DNA of 46,668 bases from Candidatus Methanoperedens nitratireducens (GCF_000685155.1 NZ_JMIY01000005.1:8938-55605); one strand, 5' to 3'; counted from the stretch's first letter, positions 1 to 8,287 are shown. Numbers and translations: made by a program. Notes: generated from the sequence alone by a model not told the origin.

Positions 1-60
1 CATGGTTGGCATAAAATATATTATGTTTTTACACATATTTATGTGTTTGTTTAAGAAATA

Positions 61-262
61 AACCATCCCTGCCATGACCACCCCATCGCCTATATTCTGC
101 TCAAGTTTCCGCCGTGACCGGGGGCGTAACATCGCGATAAGGCCACTTCTGTTTCACCTGCTGTTTCGGGCTGTGGTTGCCGATACGGAAACTTCGCACA
201 GTGTTTCAATACCGCACCCCGTTCTCTTTAAGCAGGAGCAGACCAACGCAGCGGGATTCTAA
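61..262 (+). repeat. Dispersed repeat family A, copy 1 (5' part)
   Basis: This stretch matches 3073-3270 almost base for base, beginning with AACCATCCCTGCCATGACCA and including CGCCTATATTCTGCTCAAGT and TTTCGGGCTGTGGTTGCCGAT. A shorter relative starts at about 10345. The match fades after the GCGGGATTCTAACCC segment near 258, just before the toxin-antitoxin pair. The part of family A that normally follows (TTTCTCT..TGTTTCGAGGCACGC) reappears only after that pair, at about 1074. This suggests the pair sits inside a split repeat. I see no convincing reading frame shared by all copies. Confidence 0.8.
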
Positions 263-375
263 CCCGGTGGACACGAAAAATTACAACACCAGTGCTCTTT
301 TTCAGTTCACATAGAGCAATAGGTAATTATTTTATATCGTGCTCACCATTACAATATTATAATTAAGGTGCAAGA

Positions 376-579
376 ATGGAAAATACTATACAGACTCTTA
401 AGAGCAGGATAGATGCCCTTGAAACAGAACTGAATGCCATGCGTAGGACGTTTGGTGCAACTATGGAGAAAAAAGATCCAAAAGCTTGGGACAGGTTGCA
501 TGTCATAGGCAAGGAAATAGCCCGTGACTGGAAGAGCAAAAAACCAAGCTGGCAGTTAGTATCTGAGGCAAGAAGATAA
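376..579 (+). CDS. Antitoxin, small coiled-coil VapB-like protein
   Basis: This is a 67-residue charged protein. Its N-terminal half is a predicted coiled coil (MENTIQTLKSRIDALETEL), and its C-terminal half (KDPKAWDRLHVIGKEIARDW, then KKPSWQLVSE) would be the part that wraps a PIN toxin. ATG is preceded by AAGGTG at a normal distance and by an AT-rich TATA-like stretch near 330. The stop is one base before the start of the PIN gene, the usual antitoxin-then-toxin order with translational coupling. A decayed second copy lies at 9216-9361. The antitoxin role is inferred from size and position; I do not recognise a classical VapB DNA-binding fold. Confidence 0.8.
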   Translation: MENTIQTLKSRIDALETELNAMRRTFGATMEKKDPKAWDRLHVIGKEIARDWKSKKPSWQLVSEARR

Positions 580-580
580 T

Positions 581-1021
581 ATGTATTGTATAGATGCCAG
601 TGTATTCATAAACGCTGAAATTGAAGGTGAGGAGTTCCATGAACACAGTGCGAAGCTCATGCAAAACATCAGAGACCGAGGAATTACGATAATCGTCCCA
701 GAAATTGTATTACCTGAGATTTCATCAGCAATCGCAAGGGGCACTGATGATCCTGAAAATGCAATAGAATTTATAAAAGAGCTAAAACAGATCCCGAACA
801 TAGTGTTTGTTCCAATAGATCGGGAGCTTGCGGATAATGCTTCACAGCTTGCCGCTGAATATAGACTCAGAGGGTGTGATGCAATTTATGTGGCTGTTGC
901 ATCTTTGTTCAGAGCTAAATTAATCAGTCTTGATAAACAGCAGATAGAAAGGGCTGCAGAATGCATAGAGACTGCAAAGCCGCAAGAAGAAGTAAAAAAT
1001 TTTAACAAGCATATCCGATAA
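581..1021 (+). CDS. vapC: PIN-domain toxin, VapC-like ribonuclease
   Basis: This is a 146-residue single-domain PIN protein, normal length for VapC toxins. The acidic metal-binding residues are in place: D5 in the opening CIDAS motif, E46 in PEIVLPEIS, D100 in RGCDAIYVA and D118 in LISLD. VapC proteins are Mg-dependent endoribonucleases that cut tRNA or rRNA and arrest growth until held by the partner antitoxin. It starts one base after the stop of the upstream small protein, so the two are almost certainly co-translated. All catalytic acids are intact, so it should be active. Confidence 0.88.
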   Translation: MYCIDASVFINAEIEGEEFHEHSAKLMQNIRDRGITIIVPEIVLPEISSAIARGTDDPENAIEFIKELKQIPNIVFVPIDRELADNASQLAAEYRLRGCDAIYVAVASLFRAKLISLDKQQIERAAECIETAKPQEEVKNFNKHIR

Positions 1022-1049
1022 GTTTCACAAGTTGCCTTTTTGCTGTTTT

Positions 1050-1275
1050 ATCCGTGCCCCTGTTTTTAACATGCTTTCTCTACTATGTTTCGAGGCACGC
1101 GTCACAAACCCCGTACTTAAGGACGAGGCCTGTATATAGCGTTTTTTGCATAGTGCACATCCTGTGTCTCAAAATATCTCTCGACCACTTCCCAACCCTG
1201 CCCGACACTACCATGAAAGCAGCTCGGAGCCCAGAGATGGTATCCGCACCATTCTTTGAGATGCGGGAACTCCTC
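1050..1275 (+). repeat. Family A tail joined to family B repeat, copy 1
   Basis: Positions 1050-1110 carry the tail of repeat family A (CCCCTGTTTTTA, then TTTCTCTACTATGTTTCGAGG CACGC). From 1137 to about 1270 there is a family B copy, beginning TAGCGTTTTTTGCATAGTGC and including CCAACCCTGCCCGACACTAC. It is about 90% identical by eye to 7464-7594 and more distantly related to 12539-12680. On the minus strand all three B copies keep one frame open with related residues (ISG.., GR.G.W..DI). The segment fills most of the gap between the PIN toxin and the Mrr-type gene; I see no separate gene in it. Confidence 0.75.
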
Positions 1276-1429
1276 TCTCAAGATTCTGCTCGATCTTCCT
1301 TTTAATTTCTTCGCGATGAAGCTTAAAGAATACTTCGGAGGATAATAAGAAGGATGGGAAGGACAATTTACAAATGAAATATCGGTACAAGTAAAAACCT
1401 TTAAGAACTTTAAAAATATAGTTGTTTTT

Positions 1430-2461
1430 ATGGTTAGATATTGGGTTGTAAGAATGACATGCGGATTAGAAGAGGATGATGATTTAGAAGATTATGAAAT
1501 ACCAAAGAATTATTGTTTCGATACTGAGGACTGGGAAATAGCAGAGATTAGCAATTTTGTAGGGATTGGTTGGTCTGCAATGGGTGATTTAACAAAGTTT
1601 TCAGAGAAAAATAAAGATAAACTACAAGAAATATATGAAAATACTTATGATGTGCCTCCTAAAAAAACAGATATAAGTCAAATTTTAAGATTCGTGCATG
1701 ATATAAAAGCGGGACATATTATTATATTACCTACTTACCCAGAAGACGATAATGGCATAGTTTACAAAATAGGAAAAATAAAAAGTCCTGCTTATTATAT
1801 CAAAAAACCTTCTGATAAAGCATATACAAGAGTAAGAAGAGACGTTGATTGGATTAAAAATATTCCCAGAGATATGCTTTTAGAACCACTTAAAAATTCT
1901 CTAAATGGGCAATTAACAGTTTTCAATGTAGATGAGCATAAGGAAGAAATCGAAGCATTGGTATCTGGTAAGCAACTTAAAACAAAGCCTATTATAATAG
2001 AAAACAAAACAGATACAATTGGAAAGCTATTTGAGGTTCAGAAAAGACTTATGGAAATTAGCCCGAGTGATTTTGAGCAATTGGCGTGTAAAACATTAAA
2101 TTTGAAATATGACGTCAATACGATCAAAACTAGAGATGTTGCTGATGGAGGTGTCGATTTTGTTTGCCTTAACGATAAGGGTTATACAAAATATAGAGGG
2201 CAAATTAAAAGGGTCTCAAGAAATATATCCAACTCGGAGATACTTCAGCTTCGTGGTACTCTTATAGAAGGTGAAGAAGGTATTTTTGTAACTACATCTC
2301 ACTTTACTCCATCGGCTGTAGAAGAATCTACTTTTGCCCATAAGAAAAAAATTTATTTGATTAACGGTGCACAGCTATCCCAAGCAATTTTAGATGTTTA
2401 TGATGAATTAGATGACAAATATAAAAGTACTTTGAAAATAAAAAGTAAAGGAAACGAGTGA
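1430..2461 (+). CDS. Mrr-type (type IV) restriction endonuclease with N-terminal reader domain
   Basis: This 343-residue protein has two parts. Residues about 1-165 resemble the N-terminal domain found on many Mrr-like enzymes (IGWSAMGDLTKF, then DIKAGHIIILP, then RRDVDWIKNIPRDML), a PUA/EVE-like fold thought to read modified bases. Residues about 215-320 are the Mrr catalytic domain of the PD-(D/E)XK superfamily: FEQLACKTL, then GGVDFVCL with the metal-binding Asp, then QIKR as the QxK motif, and EGIFVTTSHFTPSA. Such enzymes cut DNA carrying foreign modifications. A TATA-like TTTAAAAATATAG lies about 10-22 bases before the ATG, so the message may be leaderless. Its stop is 6 bases before hicB. 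Confidence 0.85.
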   Translation: MVRYWVVRMTCGLEEDDDLEDYEIPKNYCFDTEDWEIAEISNFVGIGWSAMGDLTKFSEKNKDKLQEIYENTYDVPPKKTDISQILRFVHDIKAGHIIILPTYPEDDNGIVYKIGKIKSPAYYIKKPSDKAYTRVRRDVDWIKNIPRDMLLEPLKNSLNGQLTVFNVDEHKEEIEALVSGKQLKTKPIIIENKTDTIGKLFEVQKRLMEISPSDFEQLACKTLNLKYDVNTIKTRDVADGGVDFVCLNDKGYTKYRGQIKRVSRNISNSEILQLRGTLIEGEEGIFVTTSHFTPSAVEESTFAHKKKIYLINGAQLSQAILDVYDELDDKYKSTLKIKSKGNE

Positions 2462-2467
2462 TAAATT

Positions 2468-2689
2468 ATGGTAAAATCAAAAGTACTCACAGCAGTACTA
2501 CATAAGGAAGAAGATATGTATGTAGCAGAGTGTCCTGAAGTAGGTACTTTCAGTCAGGGAAAGACAATAGAAGAGGCTGTAAATAACCTCAAGGAAGCAA
2601 CTGAATTGTATCTAGAAGAGTTCCCGCTGGAGAGAGAGGTAAAATCCATTATAACCACTTTTGAGGTTGCTCCAGTTGCCGAAGCTTAG
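2468..2689 (+). CDS. hicB: HicB-family antitoxin
   Basis: This 73-residue protein has the HicB partial RNase H-like fold: LTAVLHKEEDMYVAECPEVG, then FSQGKTIEEAVNNLKEATEL and a C-terminal YLEEFP. It has no extra DNA-binding domain, so it is the short HicB form. HicB proteins bind and mask the HicA RNase. It follows the Mrr-type gene by 6 bases and overlaps hicA, so all three probably share one transcript. This order (antitoxin before toxin) is the reverse of the classical hicA-hicB but is common in archaea and cyanobacteria. Confidence 0.9.
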   Translation: MVKSKVLTAVLHKEEDMYVAECPEVGTFSQGKTIEEAVNNLKEATELYLEEFPLEREVKSIITTFEVAPVAEA

Positions 2690-2906
2690 GAAAGTATCAG
2701 GGAAAACTGCTATCAATATTCTCTGCAATAAATTTGGATTCAAAATTAGCGGCCAATCCGGTAGTCATGTTCGACTTTCAAAAATGACACCGGAAGGGAA
2801 AGTTGGTACTGTCGTGCCTCTGCATGAAGAATTGAAAATAGGCACGCTGCGTGGTATTCTAAAGCTGGCAAAGGTTGATCCAGATGAATTCAGAAAATAT
2901 ATTTAA
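2676..2906 (+). CDS. hicA: HicA-family mRNA interferase toxin
   Basis: This is a HicA dsRBD-like fold of about 76 residues. From the chosen start it reads MPKLRKVSGKTAINIL, then GSHVRLSK with the catalytic His, and a C-terminal LKIGTLRGILKLAKVDPDEF, the standard family end. A longer frame opens at TTG 2661, but the TTG at 2676 gives the canonical HicA N terminus (PKLRKVSGK), so I prefer it. This overlaps the hicB 3' end by 14 bases. HicA cleaves mRNA and tmRNA; HicB blocks it. All expected motifs are present. Confidence 0.88.
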   Translation: MPKLRKVSGKTAINILCNKFGFKISGQSGSHVRLSKMTPEGKVGTVVPLHEELKIGTLRGILKLAKVDPDEFRKYI

Positions 2907-3030
2907 AAATAGTTGATGTTTTTTCGATAAACCTTATCGTACCCCTGTTTTTAGCGTCACAATTGTTACATTGGGTACCCTTTCCGTTGGATTCAATGAT
3001 CCAGGAGCGTGTAGGATATTAACCCAACGT

Positions 3031-3495
3031 CAAGGAGGACATTATGAGACCTCCCCCGGTCGCACATGAGAGCATTCTAAACCATCCCTGCCATGACCAA
3101 CCCCATCGCCTATATTCTGCTCAAGTTTCCGCCGTGACCGGGGGCGTCACATCACGATAAGGCCACTTCTGGTTTGCTTGCTGTTTCGGGCTGTGGTTGC
3201 CGATAAGGGAACTCCGCACAGCATCTCACGATACTGCACTTCCCTTCTCTCCATGCGGGAGCAGCTCCGCATGGTGGGATTTTCACAAAGGCGGACATGG
3301 TGCTGTTGTTTTGCATTTTTCCAGCGTTTTCTTCAGGTGTCCTGTTGTTTGGGCTTTCTCTCTTGTGTTCCGAGGCACGCTGTGTCACGGATTCCACACT
3401 GGAATGTGCAGGGCATCGGGATGGATGCTCATGAATTCATATATACTTCGTTTAACATGCTTTCTGTGTTTCCGTTCAGGCGATTGGCAAATATA
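3031..3495 (+). repeat. Dispersed repeat family A, copy 2 (most complete)
   Basis: This is the longest family A copy. It starts with CAAGGAGGACATTATGAGAC, runs through the segment shared with 61-262, then CATGCGGGAGCAGCTCCGCA (shared with 9498 onward), GGCGGACATGGTGCTG, and the tail TTGTGTTCCGAGGCACGCTG (shared with 10509 onward and with 1085). It fills the gap between hicA and the three-gene operon. No ORF in it is conserved between copies, so I treat it as a degenerate mobile or non-coding repeat. Confidence 0.8.
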
Positions 3496-3503
3496 GTACA
3501 GAT

Positions 3504-4706
3504 TTATACGTAATCCCTCAATATATCTTCAAAATCAAGAAAATTATCATGATTTATATTAAAATCAATATTCTGAGGTATAGTATTAGAATTATGAAAA
3601 TTCGTCATTAATCCAATAACGACATCCTTATCGTTGTATTTTTCTTGGAACAATTCCTTGTCTTTGTTTAATTTCTTTATTGCACCTCTAAAATCGTTGT
3701 TTTCGTTATAAATGCGTTTACACTCCATTAGAATAATAAGATCATCATTAAACCCGATAGCGTCGCTATGTATTTCAGTTGAATCATTAAATATTATATC
3801 TGTGTTCCATAAAGTATTATCCAAACCAGCGCTTTCAATCTTTTTTGATGCATACCATTCAGAAAAAACACCGTTTATAAAATCTTTTTTTATTCTTTCA
3901 GATTTAAGTTGAGTAACTTTAAAAGATACGTCTCGACCACAATAACATCTACTATTTTTCAATCTCTTTGAGTTATTCAAGTAATCTTCTGATCTAACGG
4001 GAGAATTTTTATGCAGTTCTCCGGCTTCTGTTATACAATATTCATTATAGCTGCAGATTGATAGAGGATAAATTGTATTCAAAAATTTATACAAAGTATC
4101 ATCTACATTAAAACTCGAATCATAATCAGTTAAAAATCTATTAATATGAGCACGTGTCTCTTCGTATTTACCATAAGCGGATGGTTTTGATATATTTGAA
4201 TTTATTTCAAATATTATAGTTTCATCATCATCTTGATAGAGTGGCAAAAATAGCTCAAAAATCTTACTATTAACAGGTATCGTAAACAAGGCACCTAAAT
4301 CCGGCGTATTAGGAATTAGTGGTGCTATTTTTGCCATATCTGGTGAATAACGAGGTTGAAGTTTGACAATATCTCCGCAAAAAGTATAAGCTGATCCTTT
4401 GTAAATGTTTAAAGCTTTGAATTCTTTTTTATATGTCAATTCTATTGGGTTCGATATTTTACTTTTACAGCGCTGATTTATAGTAAGTAGACCCTTATCG
4501 TTTTCTGTTATGCAATCGTCTTTTGTTATTATATCGTCCAAAATTTTAGATTTTAATTGTCCACGTTCGATTTCAAGTGGAACCAAATTTTGTCCGCAAA
4601 TACAATGATTATATAAATATAGTAATAAATCATTCTTTGTCAGGTGTTGAGACAATAATATTTGTCTGATGATTTTTTTGCTGCGCTGGTATATTTCATT
4701 AACCAA
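3504..4706 (-). CDS. Unrecognised protein with C-terminal PD-(D/E)XK nuclease-like domain (third gene of operon)
   Basis: This 400-residue protein matches no family I can name. Residues about 275-370 look like a restriction-type nuclease core: E283 in a helix (FSEWYASKKI), D315 in EIHSDAIGF, then E328-C-K330 in LIILMECKRI, with QEKYNDKDVVIGLMTNF as the next strand. Two CxC pairs (C35/C37 and C254/C256 in RCYCGRD) could hold a metal. The TTG start at 4706 is backed by an AGAGG site 8 bases upstream. It follows the middle gene by 11 bases. Being the only likely enzyme in the operon, it is the probable effector. The nuclease call rests on motif spacing only. Confidence 0.6.
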   Translation of the reverse strand: MVNEIYQRSKKIIRQILLSQHLTKNDLLLYLYNHCICGQNLVPLEIERGQLKSKILDDIITKDDCITENDKGLLTINQRCKSKISNPIELTYKKEFKALNIYKGSAYTFCGDIVKLQPRYSPDMAKIAPLIPNTPDLGALFTIPVNSKIFELFLPLYQDDDETIIFEINSNISKPSAYGKYEETRAHINRFLTDYDSSFNVDDTLYKFLNTIYPLSICSYNEYCITEAGELHKNSPVRSEDYLNNSKRLKNSRCYCGRDVSFKVTQLKSERIKKDFINGVFSEWYASKKIESAGLDNTLWNTDIIFNDSTEIHSDAIGFNDDLIILMECKRIYNENNDFRGAIKKLNKDKELFQEKYNDKDVVIGLMTNFHNSNTIPQNIDFNINHDNFLDFEDILRDYV

Positions 4707-4717
4707 AAGCGAACCTC

Positions 4718-6103
4718 TTATTTATATTCCTTGAATTTCTCCAAATCTTTAGCCGTATATCGATCTGCAATTTCAGAGTGAATCTCTTTGGAAGCATTTT
4801 CTAAGTCAATTGCCATATTTTCATAAGTTGGTTTTCCATTGACAAACTCCATCCAAAGATCCGCTTCACCGGATATCTTCAAAATGTCTGGAATAATTTT
4901 TAAAACATTTACTGTTTCACTATTTACTGAGAATGTATTTGTATCTTTATCAAAACCAAGAATACCATTAGATAAGAATGAAATTAGAAGAGGTTTTAAG
5001 CGATTATCTATCTCTAATATTTCTTTAAAAGTAATGTCTTTTCCTGCTCCAAGTACATTTAAGGATTCTTTTACATTATCAAGGAAAATTGGATATTCAT
5101 TTAAATCATCTATACTCTGCCACAACATCCCACATGACCTTATAGCATTTCTTACCATATCGGATTCAACTCTAGTTGGATGGATTTTAAGGATGGAATT
5201 TCTTAACCAAACAGGAACTATGTAAAAATAATGGTCTACATTATTTTTAAAAACCTCAATAAGACCATTCCTCTGCATTCCATTAATAATTTTGCTTAGC
5301 GAATTTTTGACGGATTCTTTTTCATATGCTGGAAATTTTTCAAATGCAAGGCTTTCGATTTTTTCTGAAGAAATGCCGGGCATTTTTCTGCACCATTCAA
5401 AAATAGTGCGATTAAATTTATCCTCAAGCATATCATCGAGGCCTTCATTTATGCGATCCCCATATATTTCAAATGACAAATAGGGTATCATACAATTGGA
5501 TTCAGTCACCTTGATGATACCAAATGTTTGCATTAATGAAATTAATGACACATACTTTCCCTTATTGAGACCAAAATCTACTGGATTTATATCTTCAAAA
5601 AGTGGTTTATCCTGGTTGATGCAATCAAGCATAACAATTCCATCAGTGCTAATAATCTTTCTACTCATCCAGGGTTCAGGATCATTCAACCAGGTTTTAA
5701 GTTCGCCTCCGCATTTTTGAAGAAGATCGGAAGGATTATCAAAAATTTTATAAATATTACCCATTTTATCATTGTTTATGAATTTCATCCGGCGTGCTTT
5801 GTCAAAGATTACATCGAATTTTTTTGATATGTCTGTATGGGAAGGGTCGCTTTCAGAAAACCAAAACCTAAGTTTTTCCATCCTTAAATCCTTATAAGGT
5901 GGGGAATAAATTGAGCAAATGGCAAGATCAATAATTCGTGCGTGTTGTATAGTGAAAGAAAATACCGATCTAGCTTCTAAAGCATTTTGACTTAAATCAT
6001 ATAATTGTGATCTATTCCCGATAATGGCAGCATTACTACCAACAATCTCATCATCAACTTGCTTGAAAGCCAATTTGCGGTTATTTGATAAATTAATGGT
6101 CAT
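4718..6103 (-). CDS. Unrecognised winged-helix-rich protein (second gene of operon)
   Basis: This is a 461-residue soluble protein, not recognised. At least two regions read like winged-helix units: about residues 232-305 (FNRTIFEWCRKMPGISSEKI, ending in NGLIEVF and a wing HYFYIVPVWLR) and about 360-410 (DITFKEILEIDNRLKPLLI, then GILGFDKDTNTFSV). I chose ATG 6103 over the longer GTG 6112. The AGGAG site lies 8 bases before ATG 6103, while GTG 6112 would overlap that site. The ATG overlaps the stop of the first gene as ATGA, a sign of tight coupling. A DNA- or protein-binding adaptor role is a guess from fold and context. Confidence 0.6.
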   Translation of the reverse strand: MTINLSNNRKLAFKQVDDEIVGSNAAIIGNRSQLYDLSQNALEARSVFSFTIQHARIIDLAICSIYSPPYKDLRMEKLRFWFSESDPSHTDISKKFDVIFDKARRMKFINNDKMGNIYKIFDNPSDLLQKCGGELKTWLNDPEPWMSRKIISTDGIVMLDCINQDKPLFEDINPVDFGLNKGKYVSLISLMQTFGIIKVTESNCMIPYLSFEIYGDRINEGLDDMLEDKFNRTIFEWCRKMPGISSEKIESLAFEKFPAYEKESVKNSLSKIINGMQRNGLIEVFKNNVDHYFYIVPVWLRNSILKIHPTRVESDMVRNAIRSCGMLWQSIDDLNEYPIFLDNVKESLNVLGAGKDITFKEILEIDNRLKPLLISFLSNGILGFDKDTNTFSVNSETVNVLKIIPDILKISGEADLWMEFVNGKPTYENMAIDLENASKEIHSEIADRYTAKDLEKFKEYK

Positions 6104-7239
6104 TTGTTCCACTCCTTATTTCGTCTCCTTAGCAAGTCATTCTTTATTACTATTAATTTTTCATTATTATAATCAACGGTTTTGACTACTTCGTTATTAG
6201 AAAAATCCCAAATCACGTCTTCAAATTCTTCACGTTTAGACCTTAAAAAGTCCAAAGTCGGATTTAAAGAAAAAAATATCAGTATTCTTCTGAAGTTTGA
6301 AAAATAAGAAATTTTTTTATAACTATAATATTCTACTAAATTTTCTAGTACAAATTGAAAATAATCAGTAATAAAACTCCTTGAACTTAAATATAAATTA
6401 GATAAGGCAGTATTCCTCCTATCTTCAATAAAACCATGATGAATAGTTGCATAGCCTTGCTGATTTACCCATTCTGAAGCATTATTCCATCTTGCAATTA
6501 TTTTTAAAAGAATGGAATCTGCTAAAATTGATCCTCTTTTAGTCAATGAATAATTTCCATTAACATTTCTAAGTATTTTATCTTGCCGCAGTTCTTCTAA
6601 ATTTCTTTTAATATCATTTTCATTATTAGGTAAATATTGTAATATGTCACGAAGATTGAAAATTGCTCCATCTCCGCCCATCCATAAAGTTAAACATAAT
6701 ATATATTCTTTTAATTCATTATCTTCTTTTTGGACTTGAGATAATTCAGATTTTTTTTCCTTGTAATTTAAATCATTTTTTGGAAAATCATTGATATTAT
6801 TCTTAAAAATTTCTGTTTGTTTAAATCTCATTTCCTCGATAAGTTCATTTGATGTTGATGTGTTAGGTTTATTTTCAACTGGTACATTTAGAAATTCTAT
6901 TGCTTTTTGTTTTATTTCGTCATCATCTGTTTTCAATAGTAGTCTACTTATATCACGACGAACTTCGATTGGAATATTTTTTCCTAAAATGCCATTAAAT
7001 GAAGTCAATATCCATAATCGTACTGGTTTTGACTCATCTTTTGCAGCTTTTGTCAGAATATTAATTGCTTCATTCTTAGGCAGATCAGTGTAATTTTTGA
7101 AAGCTAGCTTTAAACCATCAATTCTATCATTATGATTAATGCTATTTAGTTTCTTATTTATTATCTCTATGCGCAAGATATTTTTATTATTGAAAATGTC
7201 CTTAACATTCTCAACTTTCTCATCTTGTTGTATAACCAT
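6100..7239 (-). CDS. HEAT-like repeat and winged-helix protein (first gene of operon)
   Basis: This 379-residue protein is not recognised as a named family. Residues about 35-115 look like two HEAT-type helical repeats (NEAINILTKAAKDESKPVRL, then PIEVRRDISRLLLKTDDDEI). A polar linker follows. Residues about 175-250 form a winged helix (FNLRDILQYL, EELRQDKILRNVNGNYSLTK). The C-terminal 120 residues are helical and aromatic-rich, ending in a basic RRRNKEWNK. It leads a three-gene minus-strand operon with ATGA overlap to the next gene, and its promoter carries a long palindrome over the TATA box (7283-7311). A sensor or scaffold role is inferred only from architecture and neighbours. Confidence 0.6.
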   Translation of the reverse strand: MVIQQDEKVENVKDIFNNKNILRIEIINKKLNSINHNDRIDGLKLAFKNYTDLPKNEAINILTKAAKDESKPVRLWILTSFNGILGKNIPIEVRRDISRLLLKTDDDEIKQKAIEFLNVPVENKPNTSTSNELIEEMRFKQTEIFKNNINDFPKNDLNYKEKKSELSQVQKEDNELKEYILCLTLWMGGDGAIFNLRDILQYLPNNENDIKRNLEELRQDKILRNVNGNYSLTKRGSILADSILLKIIARWNNASEWVNQQGYATIHHGFIEDRRNTALSNLYLSSRSFITDYFQFVLENLVEYYSYKKISYFSNFRRILIFFSLNPTLDFLRSKREEFEDVIWDFSNNEVVKTVDYNNEKLIVIKNDLLRRRNKEWNK

Positions 7240-7282
7240 AACTTTTTTCTCATTAACTGATATACTTTATTCGTTATAAAAT

Positions 7283-7311
7283 CTTTCGGCTATTTATATA
7301 TAGCCTGAAAG
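7283..7311 (-). promoter_or_regulatory. Palindrome overlapping TATA box of the three-gene operon
   Basis: The arms CTTTC-GGCTAT and ATAGCC-T-GAAAG pair over 11 bp with one extra base and enclose TTATAT. On the minus strand the centre reads CTATATATAAATAG, a good archaeal TATA box about 50-60 bases before the ATG at 7239. A dyad centred on the TATA box is what an autorepressor would use. The first or second gene product, both winged-helix proteins, could bind it. Confidence 0.55.
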
Positions 7312-7463
7312 CTAAAAGAGATTTCCAATTGAGTAAACAGGTTAAGTGAAAAACATTATAATTCAAAACATTAGTCACGGCGAAAATGTTCGGAAATTTG
7401 TTTGTCGCTGCTTATGATATTTTGGGGATAAACTTAGCTCGTCCAATAGTCCTTATCTCTTCA

Positions 7464-7594
7464 TAGCGTTTTTTGCATGGTGCACATCCTGTGTCTCAAT
7501 ATATCTCTCGACCACCTCCCAACCCTGCCCGACACTACCATGGAAACAGCTCGGCGCCCAGAGATGGTCTCTGCATCATTCTTTGAGATGCGGA
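7464..7594 (+). repeat. Dispersed repeat family B, copy 2
   Basis: This copy is nearly the same as 1137-1270 over 130 bases: TAGCGTTTTTTGCATGGTGC, CATCCTGTGTCTCAATATAT, CAACCCTGCCCGACACTACC, then CATTCTTTGAGATGCGG. It separates the three-gene operon from the ArsR-type module. Read on the minus strand it keeps the same open frame as copy 1 (NDAETISGRRAVSMVVSGRV against NGADTISGLRAAFMVVSGRV). Confidence 0.8.
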
Positions 7595-7611
7595 AAGTGC
7601 TATTGTATTTG

Positions 7612-7824
7612 TTATTTCTTACTGAGCGCTTTTGATAGAAAATACAACCCGACCAGGATTAAACCAAGCTTAATTAATTCATCTATGGAACTATCTTTAG
7701 CCGAGGGCTGCTCTTTTGTGATTAAATAGCGTAATTCCTCTTCCTCTTTATTAGTAAGATAGCTAAGTCTGGATTTGCCCAGGAGATATTCCATCCTTCC
7801 GGCTTCTTGAGGCGTCAGGTTCAT
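7612..7824 (-). CDS. Small single-pass membrane protein, unknown function
   Basis: This is a 70-residue protein with a charged N-terminal part (MNLTPQEAGRMEYLLGKSRL, then KEEEELRYLI) and one C-terminal transmembrane helix (IKLGLILVGLYFLSKALSKK). It is a tail-anchored type with the bulk in the cytoplasm. Its ATG overlaps the stop of the ArsR-type gene by four bases (ATGA), so the two are co-translated. No family is recognised. A role as membrane partner or immunity-like protein of the regulator would be speculation. Confidence 0.6.
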   Translation of the reverse strand: MNLTPQEAGRMEYLLGKSRLSYLTNKEEEELRYLITKEQPSAKDSSIDELIKLGLILVGLYFLSKALSKK

Positions 7825-8255
7825 TTGTTCCCTCTCTTGAAAGCTTTTTCAGCTTGGGTTAATCCCACCCGATATAGAAGTTCTTTAAGCGGTTCGATTG
7901 GTTCATTGTCTAAATGAGGCACAGCAAGCGTATGCATCAAACCTTTAAGCACATCCTCTCCAAATTCTGTAAGGTCATAAAAGGAATGGCTATCTATACC
8001 TTCTTTTTTGGCATATTCGTTTTCGATAAGTGCTCCCTTCTCAAGTATCTTCAGGTGATGAGATAGAATACTGCTGTCTTTACGGGGTATTTCTAATTCA
8101 GTCATTATTTGAGAGAAAGACAATTCACCATATTTGAAAAGCACAAAAAAAATGGCCAGTCTAAAATCATCATTTAAAGCTTCTATTGCTCGCTTAAGCT
8201 CTAAAGGCATTTCATTTGCATACTCTTCTATTTTTTTGTTAGTATATATTCCCAT
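7821..8255 (-). CDS. ArsR-type winged-helix transcriptional regulator
   Basis: This 144-residue regulator has a winged-helix DNA-binding domain at about residues 20-100: ALNDDFRLAIFFVLFKYGEL, then SFSQIMTELEIPRKDSSILS, then HHLKILEKGALIEN and the wing HSFYDLTEFGEDVL. No metal-binding CxC is present in the recognition helix, so it is not a classical arsenic sensor. It is divergent from the gene at 8364, and the 108-bp gap holds a 24-bp palindrome (8288-8311) that is its likely operator. Its own message continues into the small membrane protein. Confidence 0.82.
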   Translation of the reverse strand: MGIYTNKKIEEYANEMPLELKRAIEALNDDFRLAIFFVLFKYGELSFSQIMTELEIPRKDSSILSHHLKILEKGALIENEYAKKEGIDSHSFYDLTEFGEDVLKGLMHTLAVPHLDNEPIEPLKELLYRVGLTQAEKAFKRGNK

Positions 8256-8287
8256 AGCATACCTCTCTTAGAGGCTCCTTTTATAAG

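Noticed and set aside
74-262. Plus-strand ORF of 62 residues inside repeat A copy 1
   Set aside because: The matching part of copy 2 (3085-3270) does not keep the frame, there is no ribosome site, and composition is unlike a protein.
3152-3513. Several overlapping ORFs on both strands within repeat A copy 2
   Set aside because: They are not conserved with the other repeat A copies and overlap one another in three frames.
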